A stretch of 64,000 bases of DNA from JBBITI01 sp963735055 (GCA_963735055.1 CAVTJN010000004.1:682001-746000), one strand, 5' to 3'; counted from the first letter of the stretch, positions 1 to 8,531 are shown. Made by a program: numbers and translations. The notes: generated by a model not told the origin, from the sequence alone.

Positions 1-1
1 C

Positions 2-322
2 CAGGGCCGGTCGGATTTCATGAACATCTACCTGAAGGCCACCGACGGCGTGGTGACGGACATTAAGTATCTCTGTAACTGCGACCCAACGGCGAACGTC
101 GTCGTCGAGGTATTGTGCGATCTGGTACGCGGCATGACCTTTGAACAGGCGAGGACGCTGACCAAAGAACAGTTCTATGATGCACTCGGTACTAGCGGAG
201 GGTCTGTACCACGAAAGGTCTGGGCGGCAATTGAGTTGATGACGATAGTCATCAAGCGTTACCAGGCCGCAGGCTCTCAGCCTCGCGAAACGCCTCCCAT
301 CAGCGAAGACTTCGAAGACTAG
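2..322 (+). CDS. IscU/NifU-like iron-sulfur cluster scaffold protein, 5' end outside window
   Basis: The frame is open from the window edge (codons from base 2), so the N-terminus is missing; the first internal Met is at base 20. The visible residues fit the NifU_N/IscU fold: a beta segment 'IYLKATDGVVTDIKYLCNC', a helix with a further Cys ('VLCDLVRGMTFEQA') and a 'LTKEQFYDAL' helix. Family members assemble Fe-S clusters on conserved cysteines in the cytoplasm. The Cys spacing (CNC, then VLC) departs from the classical GC...C pattern, so it may be a diverged paralogue. No partner gene is visible upstream. Confidence 0.6.
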   Translation, partial: QGRSDFMNIYLKATDGVVTDIKYLCNCDPTANVVVEVLCDLVRGMTFEQARTLTKEQFYDALGTSGGSVPRKVWAAIELMTIVIKRYQAAGSQPRETPPISEDFED

Positions 323-513
323 CGTGGTCGCAACCAAGAACGACCTATCCCCGCATCGATGTGCCGGGCTACCTTGGGCCACCCTCTGGGGGACCAGGCG
401 GTCGCCATCGGCCGCGCCCCGGCATTATTTTCCTTCCACCCGGCTTCATGCTTGCCGGGCCTACGAAATCTGGCAAAGCCAATCGTTTCTTTCATGTTGT
501 GTTCATGTCGGCC

Positions 514-522
514 TGATATAAC
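514..522 (+). promoter_or_regulatory. Extended -10 promoter for the zinc-ribbon gene at 585
   Basis: TG-A-TATAAC is an extended -10 element 62 bases before the start codon. No convincing -35 is seen. The 260-base gap between 322 and 585 otherwise shows nothing recognisable. Confidence 0.35.
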
Positions 523-584
523 TTGCTTGGTCCCACCAACTTGCCACGGGCAGCAAAACCATGTCTTGAGCGAAGGAGGATCTA

Positions 585-803
585 ATGCCTACGAGAAGGG
601 CCAGAGCAATTCCTGAGCCGATAACTGGTGACAGAATCATCCTAGCCCCGCCCTTTGCGCCCGCCATGAGGGGCAACGGCAGCACCGACATCGTCTGCGG
701 CGCTTGTGGCGCCGTCTTGATCGAGCGAGTCCAGCCTCACCTTACAATTCGCAATATCGTCATCAGATGCCCGAACTGCAAGCAATGCAACTACACCGAG
801 TAG
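585..803 (+). CDS. Small zinc-ribbon protein, 72 aa
   Basis: A strong Shine-Dalgarno (AAGGAGG) lies 6 bases before the ATG. The C-terminal half has two Cys pairs, CGAC (about residues 38-41) and CPNC (about 64-67) with one more Cys three residues on (CKQC), separated by beta-rich sequence. This is the usual layout of a one-knuckle-pair zinc ribbon. The N-terminus is short, basic and probably unstructured. The function is unknown; it could bind nucleic acid or a protein partner. The gene stands alone and is followed by a short hairpin. Confidence 0.65.
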   Translation: MPTRRARAIPEPITGDRIILAPPFAPAMRGNGSTDIVCGACGAVLIERVQPHLTIRNIVIRCPNCKQCNYTE

Positions 804-806
804 CCT

Positions 807-833
807 CGTACGGGCGATACCAACCCCCGTACG
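807..833 (+). terminator. 8-bp hairpin after the zinc-ribbon gene, no U tract
   Basis: CGTACGGG (807-814) pairs perfectly with CCCGTACG (826-833), just after the stop codon at 801-803. There is no following T run, so termination is uncertain; it may only protect the 3' end. Confidence 0.3.
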
Positions 834-889
834 ACTTCCAGCATTTCAGATGGCCAGAACCTACTGACCGGACTGTTTAACAATAGCGA

Positions 890-918
890 TTGTCCAGTCA
901 GCCTCGAATTGATATGAT
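890..918 (+). promoter_or_regulatory. Promoter for the methyltransferase gene at 1067
   Basis: TTGTCC (890-895), a 17-base spacer and TATGAT (913-918), with an extended-10 TG at 910-911. Transcription from about 925 would give a 5' leader of about 140 bases. Confidence 0.6.
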
Positions 919-1066
919 ACCCCCAAGGAAAGCCGTCCGCGACCGCCTCATTCTTGTCGCGGAGAGTGAATTGGGCGAAAGACGGATTCTGTTCTTGTCC
1001 CGGTCCGGGGGTCTTCGTTTGCCTGCCGCCGCTCGCTGGCGGGGCCCTATTGAGGAGTAGTCAGTC

Positions 1067-2386
1067 ATGGCCATCCCCACAGTTGCCGATAGTCAGTTCG
1101 GGACGCTCAATCCCAGCCTGTTTTCGGCTGGTCCCATCGATCCATCAGCTATCGCCGACGTGCGGCAGACACTTCTGAGCGTCTACCGTCCGCTGCGCGA
1201 GTCGAGTGTCGACCCGTACAATCTCGCCCGGGTCGCCTCGGCGGTGTTCTATTACCGGCCCGCCCTAAGCCGTCTGGGATTCACCGGCAAGAACAAGTGT
1301 GCACTGGAAATCGGGTCCGGTTCCGGGATGAAGGCGTTCTCGTGGGGAGATCTTTTCGGAAAATATCTTGGAGTGGAACTGGACACTGGAAGCCGGCAGC
1401 GGGCGACCGATCTAGCATCGAGACTGGATCTTCGCAACGTCAGTTTCATCGGTGAGAATGCTGAAGCGGTGGTGAAGAATCCTGAGCGGTATGACATTTC
1501 TCAGGTCGACGTCCTGGTCCTGTATGCGGTCCTGGAGCACTTAACCATCTCCGAGCGGGAGGCCGTTATTCATCTGGCCCACGACGTGTATCAAAGAGGG
1601 GGAGCGGTCCTTGTGGGAGAATCAAGCAACAGACTGTTTCGATTCGACTCACACTCATTCGAGTTGTTTTTTACGGAAACCCTGCCGCCGGAGTTACTGT
1701 GGCGTTATGCAACCCGGACAAAAAGGGACGAACTCAAAAGAAAATTGACGGCATCGAGCTCTCAGACGTTCGGAGACACACTGTACCGCATCGGTCGAGG
1801 TGTCAGTTTTCACGAATTCGAGTGTTTCTGGTCAGATGACCTGGAAAAGGAAATGCGGGTCGTCTTCGACAGCTACTCGATGGAGATTCTCAATCTGCAT
1901 CCCATCTTCGGGGACGAATTGGACCTTCTGAAGTATTTTGTGTCAAACGGGATCCACGCCCCCAGATTCTTCACCCGATACTGGCTTGAAGCTGTGTTGT
2001 CTCAGGCAACGACGAGAATCACCGGTTTCCCCAGGTATATCTTGCCCAGCGCAACGAGGAGCGGACCGACCAGAAGAGAGAAATGGCACGAACTGGATGA
2101 GGTCACGCTGGACAAGAAAAACAGTCTGCAGTTCAGTCCCGAGCACCTTTCTGCCGCTATCATGATCGACCTGAGCCGCTCCCATGGCAGCTTCGTCGCC
2201 ACCGACGAGAAGAACAACATCATCAACAGGATCGACTTAGCGCAGGTCGTACCGGCCAGATTGCCGCAATGGCACAGTGAAGTGTCTCTTCCTCTATCTG
2301 AACGAACTCGCGCCTCAAGACAGATCATCCTCAAGGCCGATCATTCGAGCACGTCGATTTTGTGCCAGGGAGTTATCCTGGCCTGA
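1067..2386 (+). CDS. Class I SAM-dependent methyltransferase-like protein
   Basis: The protein has 439 residues. A Rossmann methyltransferase domain covers roughly residues 60-230: motif I ALEIGSGSG (SAM glycine loop), motif II acidic GVELD, and DVLVLYAVLEHL at motif IV/V, the pattern of Methyltransf_11/23 enzymes. The C-terminal 200 residues are not recognised and contain a beta-rich tail. The start codon is preceded by GAGGAG. It is monocistronic, with its own promoter and no obvious substrate gene beside it. The methyl acceptor cannot be deduced; small molecules or glycans are typical for such proteins. Confidence 0.65.
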   Translation: MAIPTVADSQFGTLNPSLFSAGPIDPSAIADVRQTLLSVYRPLRESSVDPYNLARVASAVFYYRPALSRLGFTGKNKCALEIGSGSGMKAFSWGDLFGKYLGVELDTGSRQRATDLASRLDLRNVSFIGENAEAVVKNPERYDISQVDVLVLYAVLEHLTISEREAVIHLAHDVYQRGGAVLVGESSNRLFRFDSHSFELFFTETLPPELLWRYATRTKRDELKRKLTASSSQTFGDTLYRIGRGVSFHEFECFWSDDLEKEMRVVFDSYSMEILNLHPIFGDELDLLKYFVSNGIHAPRFFTRYWLEAVLSQATTRITGFPRYILPSATRSGPTRREKWHELDEVTLDKKNSLQFSPEHLSAAIMIDLSRSHGSFVATDEKNNIINRIDLAQVVPARLPQWHSEVSLPLSERTRASRQIILKADHSSTSILCQGVILA

Positions 2387-2477
2387 GATGTTCATCGCCC
2401 GCGCCGTCAGTCCCGCCGGACGCCCGGCGATTCTGGGCCGATTTCGCCAAACAGATACAAAACGGCTGTCCAGCCTC

Positions 2478-2504
2478 TTGACATCTAGCTTCAGATGATA
2501 TAGG
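2478..2504 (+). promoter_or_regulatory. Promoter for the 46-aa double-CxxC protein
   Basis: Consensus -35 TTGACA (2478-2483) and TATAGG (2499-2504) with an extended-10 TG at 2496-2497; the spacer is 15 bases. The start codon is 34 bases further on. Confidence 0.55.
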
Positions 2505-2538
2505 CTTGAACTCAAAAAGAGAGAGGGAGGTCACCCCG

Positions 2539-2679
2539 ATGCAGGCTTATTGCGTGAAATGTAGGGCAAAAAGGGAAATCAAGAGCGCCAAAGCCATCAC
2601 CATGAAGAATGGCAAACCGGCAACCCAGGGCGTCTGCCCAATTTGCACCACCAAGATGTTCCGGATTGGCAAGAGCTAG
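2539..2679 (+). CDS. DUF5679-like small double-CxxC protein, 46 aa
   Basis: This 46-residue protein begins MQAYCVKCRAKREI and ends near CPICTTKMFRIGKS: two CxxC knuckles about 29 residues apart with a Lys-rich middle. That matches the tiny DUF5679 family common in Chloroflexota and some archaea. GAGGGAGG lies 8 bases before the ATG. It probably binds one zinc and, being very basic, may touch nucleic acid. It has its own consensus promoter and a strong terminator behind it, so it is a compact, independently expressed unit just before dnaX. Confidence 0.75.
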   Translation: MQAYCVKCRAKREIKSAKAITMKNGKPATQGVCPICTTKMFRIGKS

Positions 2680-2727
2680 TCGATTCAAACAGATCGACTT
2701 AAGCTCGTTGACGTAAGGTTTCGTCAG

Positions 2728-2780
2728 GGCGACTGACTACCCCCGCGAAATGCGGGGGTAGTCAGTCGCCTTCGTTTTTT
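2728..2780 (+). terminator. Strong intrinsic terminator
   Basis: A perfect 19-bp stem (2728-2746 with 2752-2770), loop GAAAT and a TTTTTT tract at 2775-2780. It ends the small-protein transcript before the dnaX promoter. Confidence 0.95.
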
Positions 2781-2829
2781 GTGGCGCCGGCGCCGACCCC
2801 CACCCGCCGAAAGGCGTCGTTCGCGGCCT

Positions 2830-2858
2830 TTGGCAAGGGCCGCCTCATAAGGTATAAT
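2830..2858 (+). promoter_or_regulatory. dnaX promoter, near-leaderless
   Basis: TTGGCA (2830-2835), a 17-base spacer, and perfect TATAAT (2853-2858). The dnaX ATG is only 9 bases after the -10 box and has no Shine-Dalgarno, so the mRNA should begin at or within a few bases of the start codon. Confidence 0.85.
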
Positions 2859-2867
2859 TAGCCCGCA

Positions 2868-4553
2868 ATGTCTTCATCGGTGTTCTATCGCAAGTGGCGT
2901 CCTCAGATACTGACCGACGTGCTCGGTCAGGAGCCGATTACTCAGACGCTGATCAATGCCCTGGCGACGGGCCGGACTTCTCACGCCTACCTCTTCTGTG
3001 GCCCGCGCGGCACCGGGAAGACGAGCACCGCCCGTATTCTGGCCAAAGCTGTGAACTGCCTCAGTAACAGCGGTGCCGGCGAGCCGTGCAACACCTGTTC
3101 GATGTGTCAATCGATTACGGAGGGCCGGGCGCTGGACGTAATCGAGATCGACGCCGCCAGCAACACCGGCGTTGATGATATCCGGGGACTGCGTGAGAAG
3201 GTGAACTACTCTCCAAACCAGGCTCGCTTCAAAGTCTACATCATCGACGAAGTCCATATGCTGAGCAACGCCGCGGCCAATGCGCTGCTCAAGACCCTGG
3301 AAGAACCCCCGCCGCACGTCATCTTCATTCTGGCGACCACCGAGGTCCACAAGATCCTTGCCACCATCATGTCCCGGTGTCAGCGGTTTGACTTCCGGCG
3401 CCTGTCCCTGGCAAACATCGTTACCGAGATCACCCGTGTCTGCCAGGGGGAGGGTATCAAGATGGATATTGAGTCCATGCGGCTGGTGGCCCGCAGCGCC
3501 ACCGGCAGTATGCGGGATGCCCTGAACCTGCTTGAACAGTTGACGGCCTACTACGGATCGGAGATTGGACTGCGTCAAGTGCAGGCGACGCTGGGGATCA
3601 GTGGCGATCAACGGGTCAAAGAACTGGCCAAGCACCTCGTGAATGGCGATATCCCGGGCGGGATGGCCGCCATCAATAGCGTCAACAACGACGGCATGGA
3701 CCTCCGGCAGTTCAACCGCGAGCTGGTCGAATACCTGCGAGCGCTGCTGCTGGCCAAGACCAATGCCGGGGATTCGATCGACTTCACGTCTGATGACATC
3801 GCCGAATTGAAGGCGTTGGCGGCCCGGTCCACGCTGGACCGGATCGTCACTGCCACCAGGCTTTTCGGTCAGCTGGGAGCCCGGTTCGACAACTACTCTA
3901 CGCTGCCCCTCGAATTAGCCCTGGTCGATGCCGTCATGGCCGGCGAGGACCGGTCACCTCCGGCCCGGCCTGTGGATAGCCCCGTCCACGTTCCAAGCGC
4001 AGCGAGCACCGCGAGTATCGCTCCAAAGCCAGCCCCCTCGCCGGCAATCGGCGTAACGGGCAAGCCAATGCCTGCGGCCAAGGTGGAACCCGTGAATGCA
4101 CCGGCGGCGCCACTATCCCGGCCGGCTTCCTCCGGGGTTCCGGCAAAGCCCAGACCCGCGGCGGCAGCCGTCTCCCTGCAACCACCTCCGGCTACGGCCA
4201 CCCTGGCAGGCACGCCGATGGAAGCGAGCAGCGACATCGAGCGCCTCAAGGTGAACTGGAAGCTGATCATCAAACAGGCGCCGGCGGACGTCCAGAAGAC
4301 ACCCGCCCTGGCCATTCTGAGGAGTGCTTCGGTCAGGCCAATATCGCTCGAGAACAACGTGGTCTGCCTGGCTTTCGGCAACAAGTTCTATAAGGAAACG
4401 ATCGAGAAGATTGACAACCAGCGCGTTACCGAGCGCGTGGTCAGCAATTTCCTCGGCCGTGTCTGCCAGATAAAGTGCATACTCGAAGAAAATCACCTTG
4501 TCAAAGAGGCCCTGAAGATGGGGGCTCAAATCACTAACGTGGAGGAAAAATGA
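2868..4553 (+). CDS. dnaX: DNA polymerase III subunit gamma/tau
   Basis: This is the clamp-loader ATPase of the replisome, 561 residues. The AAA+ domain starts almost at once (SSVFYRKWRPQILTDVLGQE). Walker A is GPRGTGKTSTAR (about 44-55), the zinc knuckle has CxxxxxxxxCxxC (CNTCSMC), Walker B/DExH is YIIDEVHML, and sensor 1 is ILATTE. Domain III follows. An Ala/Pro-rich linker (about 360-460) joins a C-terminal tau-like domain that would bind the alpha subunit. I saw no A-rich slippery heptamer, so a frameshifted gamma form is not evident. It overlaps ybaB by 4 bases (ATGA), and recR follows. Confidence 0.97.
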   Translation: MSSSVFYRKWRPQILTDVLGQEPITQTLINALATGRTSHAYLFCGPRGTGKTSTARILAKAVNCLSNSGAGEPCNTCSMCQSITEGRALDVIEIDAASNTGVDDIRGLREKVNYSPNQARFKVYIIDEVHMLSNAAANALLKTLEEPPPHVIFILATTEVHKILATIMSRCQRFDFRRLSLANIVTEITRVCQGEGIKMDIESMRLVARSATGSMRDALNLLEQLTAYYGSEIGLRQVQATLGISGDQRVKELAKHLVNGDIPGGMAAINSVNNDGMDLRQFNRELVEYLRALLLAKTNAGDSIDFTSDDIAELKALAARSTLDRIVTATRLFGQLGARFDNYSTLPLELALVDAVMAGEDRSPPARPVDSPVHVPSAASTASIAPKPAPSPAIGVTGKPMPAAKVEPVNAPAAPLSRPASSGVPAKPRPAAAAVSLQPPPATATLAGTPMEASSDIERLKVNWKLIIKQAPADVQKTPALAILRSASVRPISLENNVVCLAFGNKFYKETIEKIDNQRVTERVVSNFLGRVCQIKCILEENHLVKEALKMGAQITNVEEK

Positions 4554-4873
4554 CGCTAGGCAAATTCAAGCAGGCAAAAGACCAGTTGAAGCAGATGCGT
4601 GAGCTAAAAGCTCAGGCCGAAGCCATGCAGAAGCAATTGAGTGCCATCGTGGTCGAAGCCGATTCCGGCCACGGAGCCGTTAAGGTTAGTATCAACGGCT
4701 CCCAGAAGGTCCTTTCGGTCAAGATCGATCCCAAAGCGATGGACCCGAACAAGCCTGAGAAACTGGAGAGCCTGGTAGTGCAGGCGGTCAATGATGGCAT
4801 CGTCAAGGCACAGAAGACCGCGGCCAAGCAGATGATGGCCAGCGGCAATTTCAAACTGCCGGGCATGGGATAG
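4550..4873 (+). CDS. YbaB/EbfC family nucleoid-associated protein
   Basis: The protein has 107 residues: a long N-terminal amphipathic helix (FKQAKDQLKQMRELKAQAEA), then a beta region with ITVxx-type strands (GHGAVKVSINGSQKVLSVKI) and the DP..D segment of the family. YbaB dimers bind DNA and compact the nucleoid. Its position, overlapping the end of dnaX by ATGA and directly before recR, is the classic bacterial arrangement and supports the call. Confidence 0.95.
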   Translation: MTLGKFKQAKDQLKQMRELKAQAEAMQKQLSAIVVEADSGHGAVKVSINGSQKVLSVKIDPKAMDPNKPEKLESLVVQAVNDGIVKAQKTAAKQMMASGNFKLPGMG

Positions 4874-4937
4874 CCCGAAGCTGTGAGGATAGGGACCGCT
4901 CGACACCGCAGGTGAGCATTTGAAGGAAAAGTCAGTT

Positions 4938-5549
4938 ATGAAATCGGCCCTGCAGCCCGCCGCCGGACCGATCAATCGGCTAATTGAAGAATTCAGTAAG
5001 CTGCCGGGCGTCGGGCCGAAGAGCGCCCAGCGCCTGGCCTACCATCTGCTGCGGGCTCCGGCGGAGCAGGCACGGCTGCTTTCTGAGGCCATCCTCGCCC
5101 TCAAGCAGCAGATCACGCTCTGCTCGGTTTGCTGCAACGTTACCGATACCAACCCCTGCGCCATATGCTCCAGCCCTGAGCGCGACCGCAGCCGCGTCTG
5201 CATCGTCGAGCAGCCGCAGGATATCCTGGCCCTCGAGCACACCCGCGCCTACAAGGGCCTCTATCATGTGCTTCACGGGGCCATATCACCGACTGAGGGC
5301 GTGGGTACCGACGACATCCACCTTCATGAACTGCTGGAGCGCCTCCGCAGCGGCCAGATAACCGAGATCGTGCTGGCCACCAACGCCAATCTCGAAGGCG
5401 AACAGACCGCGATGTACCTCAACCGCGTGATCTCACCCTTGGGCATCAGCGTCACCCGCATTGCCCGCGGGCTGCCTTTTGGCAGCGAACTCGAATACGC
5501 CGACGACGTCACCCTGACCAGGGCTCTGGAAGGACGGCAGGCTCTCTAG
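4938..5549 (+). CDS. recR: Recombination mediator protein RecR
   Basis: This 203-residue protein acts with RecF/RecO to load RecA on gapped DNA. It has an N-terminal helix-hairpin-helix (LIEEFSKLPGVGPKSAQRLA), a four-cysteine zinc finger CSVC...CAIC, and a Toprim domain with VCIVEQPQDILALEHT and the conserved YHVLHGAISPTEGVG segment. I take the ATG at 4938, which has AAGGAAAA upstream; a TTG at 4920 is possible. It is the last gene of dnaX-ybaB-recR. Confidence 0.96.
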   Translation: MKSALQPAAGPINRLIEEFSKLPGVGPKSAQRLAYHLLRAPAEQARLLSEAILALKQQITLCSVCCNVTDTNPCAICSSPERDRSRVCIVEQPQDILALEHTRAYKGLYHVLHGAISPTEGVGTDDIHLHELLERLRSGQITEIVLATNANLEGEQTAMYLNRVISPLGISVTRIARGLPFGSELEYADDVTLTRALEGRQAL

Positions 5550-5702
5550 CCGGGGCTGATCAAGAAGAGCCGACGGTCGCTCGTGCGACAACCGACGCGC
5601 GCCCGTGCCCTGGCTCGCCGGCTGCCCGCCCCCTCTCATCGGAGAGCAGACGCTTCTCGTCGGCGATTCGGGTTTCCGTTCGGCTTCATTAGTCCACGAG
5701 AC

Positions 5703-6341
5703 TCAATAACGCGGCCCGGGCGGAGGCGCCGCCGGTTGGACCGCTGCGGCCGCCGCCGGGGCGCCGGGAGCTCCTGGCGGAGGCCCCTGCTTGGTCTGAA
5801 GCGGCTTGCAGATTATCTCGGTGACGTGGAAATCACTCAGGGCGGTGGTGGTAGCGGCAATCGCAACCACCGCGGTGTCGGCTCCCCGTCCGGTGCCGCT
5901 AACCACAACCACATGCTCCCCCGGAGCGACCTGACCACCGTTGGCCGCCATCAAGAGTATCTCAACACACACCTTCATCCCCTGGCAGAAGGTACGCAAC
6001 AAGTTCGCCATCAGGCGCGGCTCGTTGGTGGCGAAGAAACCATCCGTGTGGAAAAGCATGGTGCCAAAATAGACCACGTGCCCCTGGCTTGCCAGTTCGG
6101 CCACCAGCGCCTGCGGAAACCGCTGTCCGGCGGGTCCGAAGCCGTACTGGTGCGGGACAACGACCATTCTCACTCCCGTGCCGACCAGCCGCTGGGCCAG
6201 CACTTTAGCGGTATCGCCGCGGGTTGAGGCCAGAATGATCTTCTTGATACCGCGAGCCTTGGCCCGCTCTATGGCGAGTGACAGGGTGGACTCGGTGTTG
6301 GCCATCCCGGGTTCTTCAAAGTAGACGATCTTCTCTTCCAA
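5703..6341 (-). CDS. Stand-alone pyruvate kinase C-terminal (alpha/beta) domain protein
   Basis: The sequence matches only the C-terminal domain of pyruvate kinase (PK_C fold): alternating beta/alpha with SLAIERAKARGIKKIILAST, 'VRMVVVPHQYGF' and 'GEHVVVVSGTGRGADTAV'. The catalytic barrel is absent, so it is not a pyruvate kinase; single-domain homologues occur in archaea and Chloroflexota with unknown roles. A low-complexity Pro/Ala tail of about 30 residues ends it. I choose the TTG at 6341 because AGGAGG lies 5 bases upstream; ATG codons at 6386/6383 lack such a site. It is convergent with recR. Confidence 0.7.
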   Translation of the reverse strand: MEEKIVYFEEPGMANTESTLSLAIERAKARGIKKIILASTRGDTAKVLAQRLVGTGVRMVVVPHQYGFGPAGQRFPQALVAELASQGHVVYFGTMLFHTDGFFATNEPRLMANLLRTFCQGMKVCVEILLMAANGGQVAPGEHVVVVSGTGRGADTAVVAIAATTTALSDFHVTEIICKPLQTKQGPPPGAPGAPAAAAAVQPAAPPPGPRY

Positions 6342-6474
6342 AGGGACCTCCTGACAAGCTGGCCTGGTCTCGACGCTCGCCATCATAAGCCCACAGGCGG
6401 AGTCATGTCAATTTGACCGTGGCCGGGGCGACCGCCAGTGCCCCTCCTGAGTCTATGAGGCATAACCGGCACTC

Positions 6475-6483
6475 TGATATAAT
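6475..6483 (+). promoter_or_regulatory. Extended -10 promoter for the gene at 6517
   Basis: TG-A-TATAAT, a perfect extended -10, lies 33 bases before the start codon, which has GGAGGA just ahead of it. It probably drives 6517 to at least 10303. Confidence 0.6.
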
Positions 6484-6516
6484 GAGGCGTGAAGAGAGTC
6501 GAAGACTGGAGGACTT

Positions 6517-7107
6517 ATGGCGGATATCAGGAGCGCCCGCGAGATAGCCTTGGAAAAGGTGGAAAAGCTGGGCGATGCGACGCCCGAAGAGCGCCTCCGC
6601 TGGAAATATCGTCCTGAGGGCGAACATCTGGCCGCTCGTTACCTGAAGGACGACGAGAATCTGCTCGCCGGTGTGAGCCGCTATGAGGAAGCTGTGAGAC
6701 GGTACGTCAGGGACGGCGCGACCGAAGTACTAGTGCGCACCATCGCTCTGCCGAAGAATGACTTCATTAAGAATACCAACCGCAAGGCCATGGAGGGACT
6801 GCGCCTACTCAAGAACGACAAGGCCCAGGTGGAGAATGTCTTCAGCCGGATTCGCCAGCTTTTCGCTCATTACGCCGATCAGGGGGAGAAGCAGAAGAAG
6901 CAGGCCCTCCAATCCCTGCGAGCGGATTTCGAAACCAGAATCCGGCCGGAGGTTGAGAAACAGCTTGGCTCACTGTCCGGAGCCAGCATCGACGTGGAGA
7001 AACTCCCCCAGTTCCAGCAGGAATACCGTAAGGTGTTGAACCAGCTGGATTCCCAGTACCTGGTCCTCCTTAAGGACTACCGGGATGCCTTGACGGCGCT
7101 CAATTAA
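6517..7107 (+). CDS. Conserved hypothetical helical protein, 196 aa
   Basis: I do not recognise a named domain with certainty. The protein is almost wholly helical and charged, with coiled-coil character in residues 85-150 (Glu/Lys/Gln-rich) and near the C-terminus. No signal peptide or membrane segment is seen. The ATG has GGAGGA 5-8 bases upstream. It starts a run of same-strand genes ending in ogt and is 29 bases from the next gene, so the two unknowns are probably co-expressed and may form a complex. Confidence 0.6.
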   Translation: MADIRSAREIALEKVEKLGDATPEERLRWKYRPEGEHLAARYLKDDENLLAGVSRYEEAVRRYVRDGATEVLVRTIALPKNDFIKNTNRKAMEGLRLLKNDKAQVENVFSRIRQLFAHYADQGEKQKKQALQSLRADFETRIRPEVEKQLGSLSGASIDVEKLPQFQQEYRKVLNQLDSQYLVLLKDYRDALTALN

Positions 7108-7136
7108 AGACCCCCCGGCGGCCATCTGGCGGTGAC

Positions 7137-7841
7137 ATGGAACTCAACGACGAGCGAATCAAATACGCGGTCTTGAACACCGAGATTCTGCGCGCCCCAA
7201 AGCAGAGCCTGTACACCTTCGGGACGACCAACATCACCTACTATCTTGTGACTCGTCCCGTCTACTCCGAACCGGGGGACGCTGTTGCCGAAACGGTGGT
7301 GCGGGAGGGGCGCGTCCTTGCCGAGAAGCCGCGAATCGTCACTCCGATGTACCTGTCTCATCTCGAAGGATTTGGCGCCGAGGCCCGCCGCTACTTCGAG
7401 TCGCTCGCCCAGGAGTACGGGACACACACCGCGGGCGTGTTCTACACGTACAAGAATGAGCCCAGGGAAATGAACATTGTGTCTGACGATATGTTGTCGG
7501 TGGTGGAGAAGATCAATGCCCGCATCGATGAACGGCGGGACAATCTGGCCGCAATAATCCGCGGTGAGGATGTACTTTGGGACGTATCGCTGCTCAAGTT
7601 CATCTTCGACCTTACCCGCCGTTCGGTGGGGGACAATGTCAGCCAAATGGGGAAGCGCGGCTTGCTCGAAGTTGATGCCAGCGGCCTGCCTGCCGATGCC
7701 CGCATGAGAATCGAGGAACTGTTCCGCCGGGTAGTCCGTGGCGAGAGCGAACCTCGGGAACTGAAGGACGAACTGGACCGCTGGCAGGTGTTCCCGGAAT
7801 ACGAGGACCGGTTCCTGGCGCTGTTCAAGGACCGGCGATAG
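7137..7841 (+). CDS. Conserved hypothetical protein, 234 aa
   Basis: This soluble alpha/beta protein (MELNDERIKYAVLNTEIL) has no recognised catalytic motif. The N-terminal half is beta-rich (TTNITYYLVTRPVYSE); the C-terminal half is helical and acidic with 'FPEYEDRFLALFKDRR' at the end. It lies between another unknown gene and thyA, 13 bases before the thyA start, so it is probably translated from the same mRNA. It has no membrane segments and few cysteines. No function is proposed. Confidence 0.6.
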   Translation: MELNDERIKYAVLNTEILRAPKQSLYTFGTTNITYYLVTRPVYSEPGDAVAETVVREGRVLAEKPRIVTPMYLSHLEGFGAEARRYFESLAQEYGTHTAGVFYTYKNEPREMNIVSDDMLSVVEKINARIDERRDNLAAIIRGEDVLWDVSLLKFIFDLTRRSVGDNVSQMGKRGLLEVDASGLPADARMRIEELFRRVVRGESEPRELKDELDRWQVFPEYEDRFLALFKDRR

Positions 7842-7854
7842 GGGGAGGATGAGG

Positions 7855-8508
7855 ATGGAGTTGACCCACATTAAGGCAAAGACCCTGCCTGAAGCCTGGT
7901 TCCTCTGCTTGAAGGCATTGGACACGGCGAGCGGGGCCAGGACTTACCGGATCGACCGCGGCAGCTACGCCGGGCAGCAGCGCCGGGAACTGGATTTCGT
8001 AACCATCCACGTCGAATACCCGGGGTCCCGACCCCTCGTCCCCGACGTGCCCCCGGGGGTTCCCGCCCCCACCACCCAGCAATATGTCGAGGGATACTTA
8101 CCTTACCTGATGACCGGGGTGAAACGGCCGAATGAAGACTACACCTACGGTGAGGATATCGAAGCCCAGATCCCCGAGGTGATTCAAATGTACCGCCGCG
8201 ACGGCCACAATACCAACCAGGCGTTCATGGCCGTCGGCCGGCGCGAGTCGATCATGTTGAAAGACCCGCAGTGCCTCCGCATGATTGATACCCGCATCAG
8301 CGACGGAGCGCTTCATTTTGTGGTCTACTTCCGCTCCTGGGACCTCTGGGGGGGCTTCCCCGCCAATCTGGCCGGCATCCAGATACTGAAAGAGTACATG
8401 GCCAGCGAAATCGGCGTGGCCGACGGCGAGCTTATTGCCATGAGTAAAGGCCTCCATCTGTACGACTACTCCTGGGACCTGGCTCGCGCCACCTTGCGCC
8501 GGTCTTAG
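7855..8508 (+). CDS. thyA: Thymidylate synthase, archaeal-type ThyA
   Basis: It makes dTMP from dUMP and methylene-tetrahydrofolate. The length (217 residues) and the segments DPQCLRMIDTRI (catalytic Cys), VVYFRSWDLWGGFPANLAG and SKGLHLYDYSWD fit the short archaeal thymidylate synthase family rather than the 264-residue E. coli type. I choose ATG 7855, not 7849, because GGGGAGG is 6 bases upstream of it and would touch the earlier ATG. It is the third gene of the run from 6517. Confidence 0.88.
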   Translation: MELTHIKAKTLPEAWFLCLKALDTASGARTYRIDRGSYAGQQRRELDFVTIHVEYPGSRPLVPDVPPGVPAPTTQQYVEGYLPYLMTGVKRPNEDYTYGEDIEAQIPEVIQMYRRDGHNTNQAFMAVGRRESIMLKDPQCLRMIDTRISDGALHFVVYFRSWDLWGGFPANLAGIQILKEYMASEIGVADGELIAMSKGLHLYDYSWDLARATLRRS

Positions 8509-8531
8509 ATCCCGGGCAGGGGCGATCCGCG

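Noticed and set aside
2868..4553. Programmed frameshift in dnaX to make a gamma subunit
   Set aside because: No A-rich slippery heptamer or following hairpin was found in the linker region.
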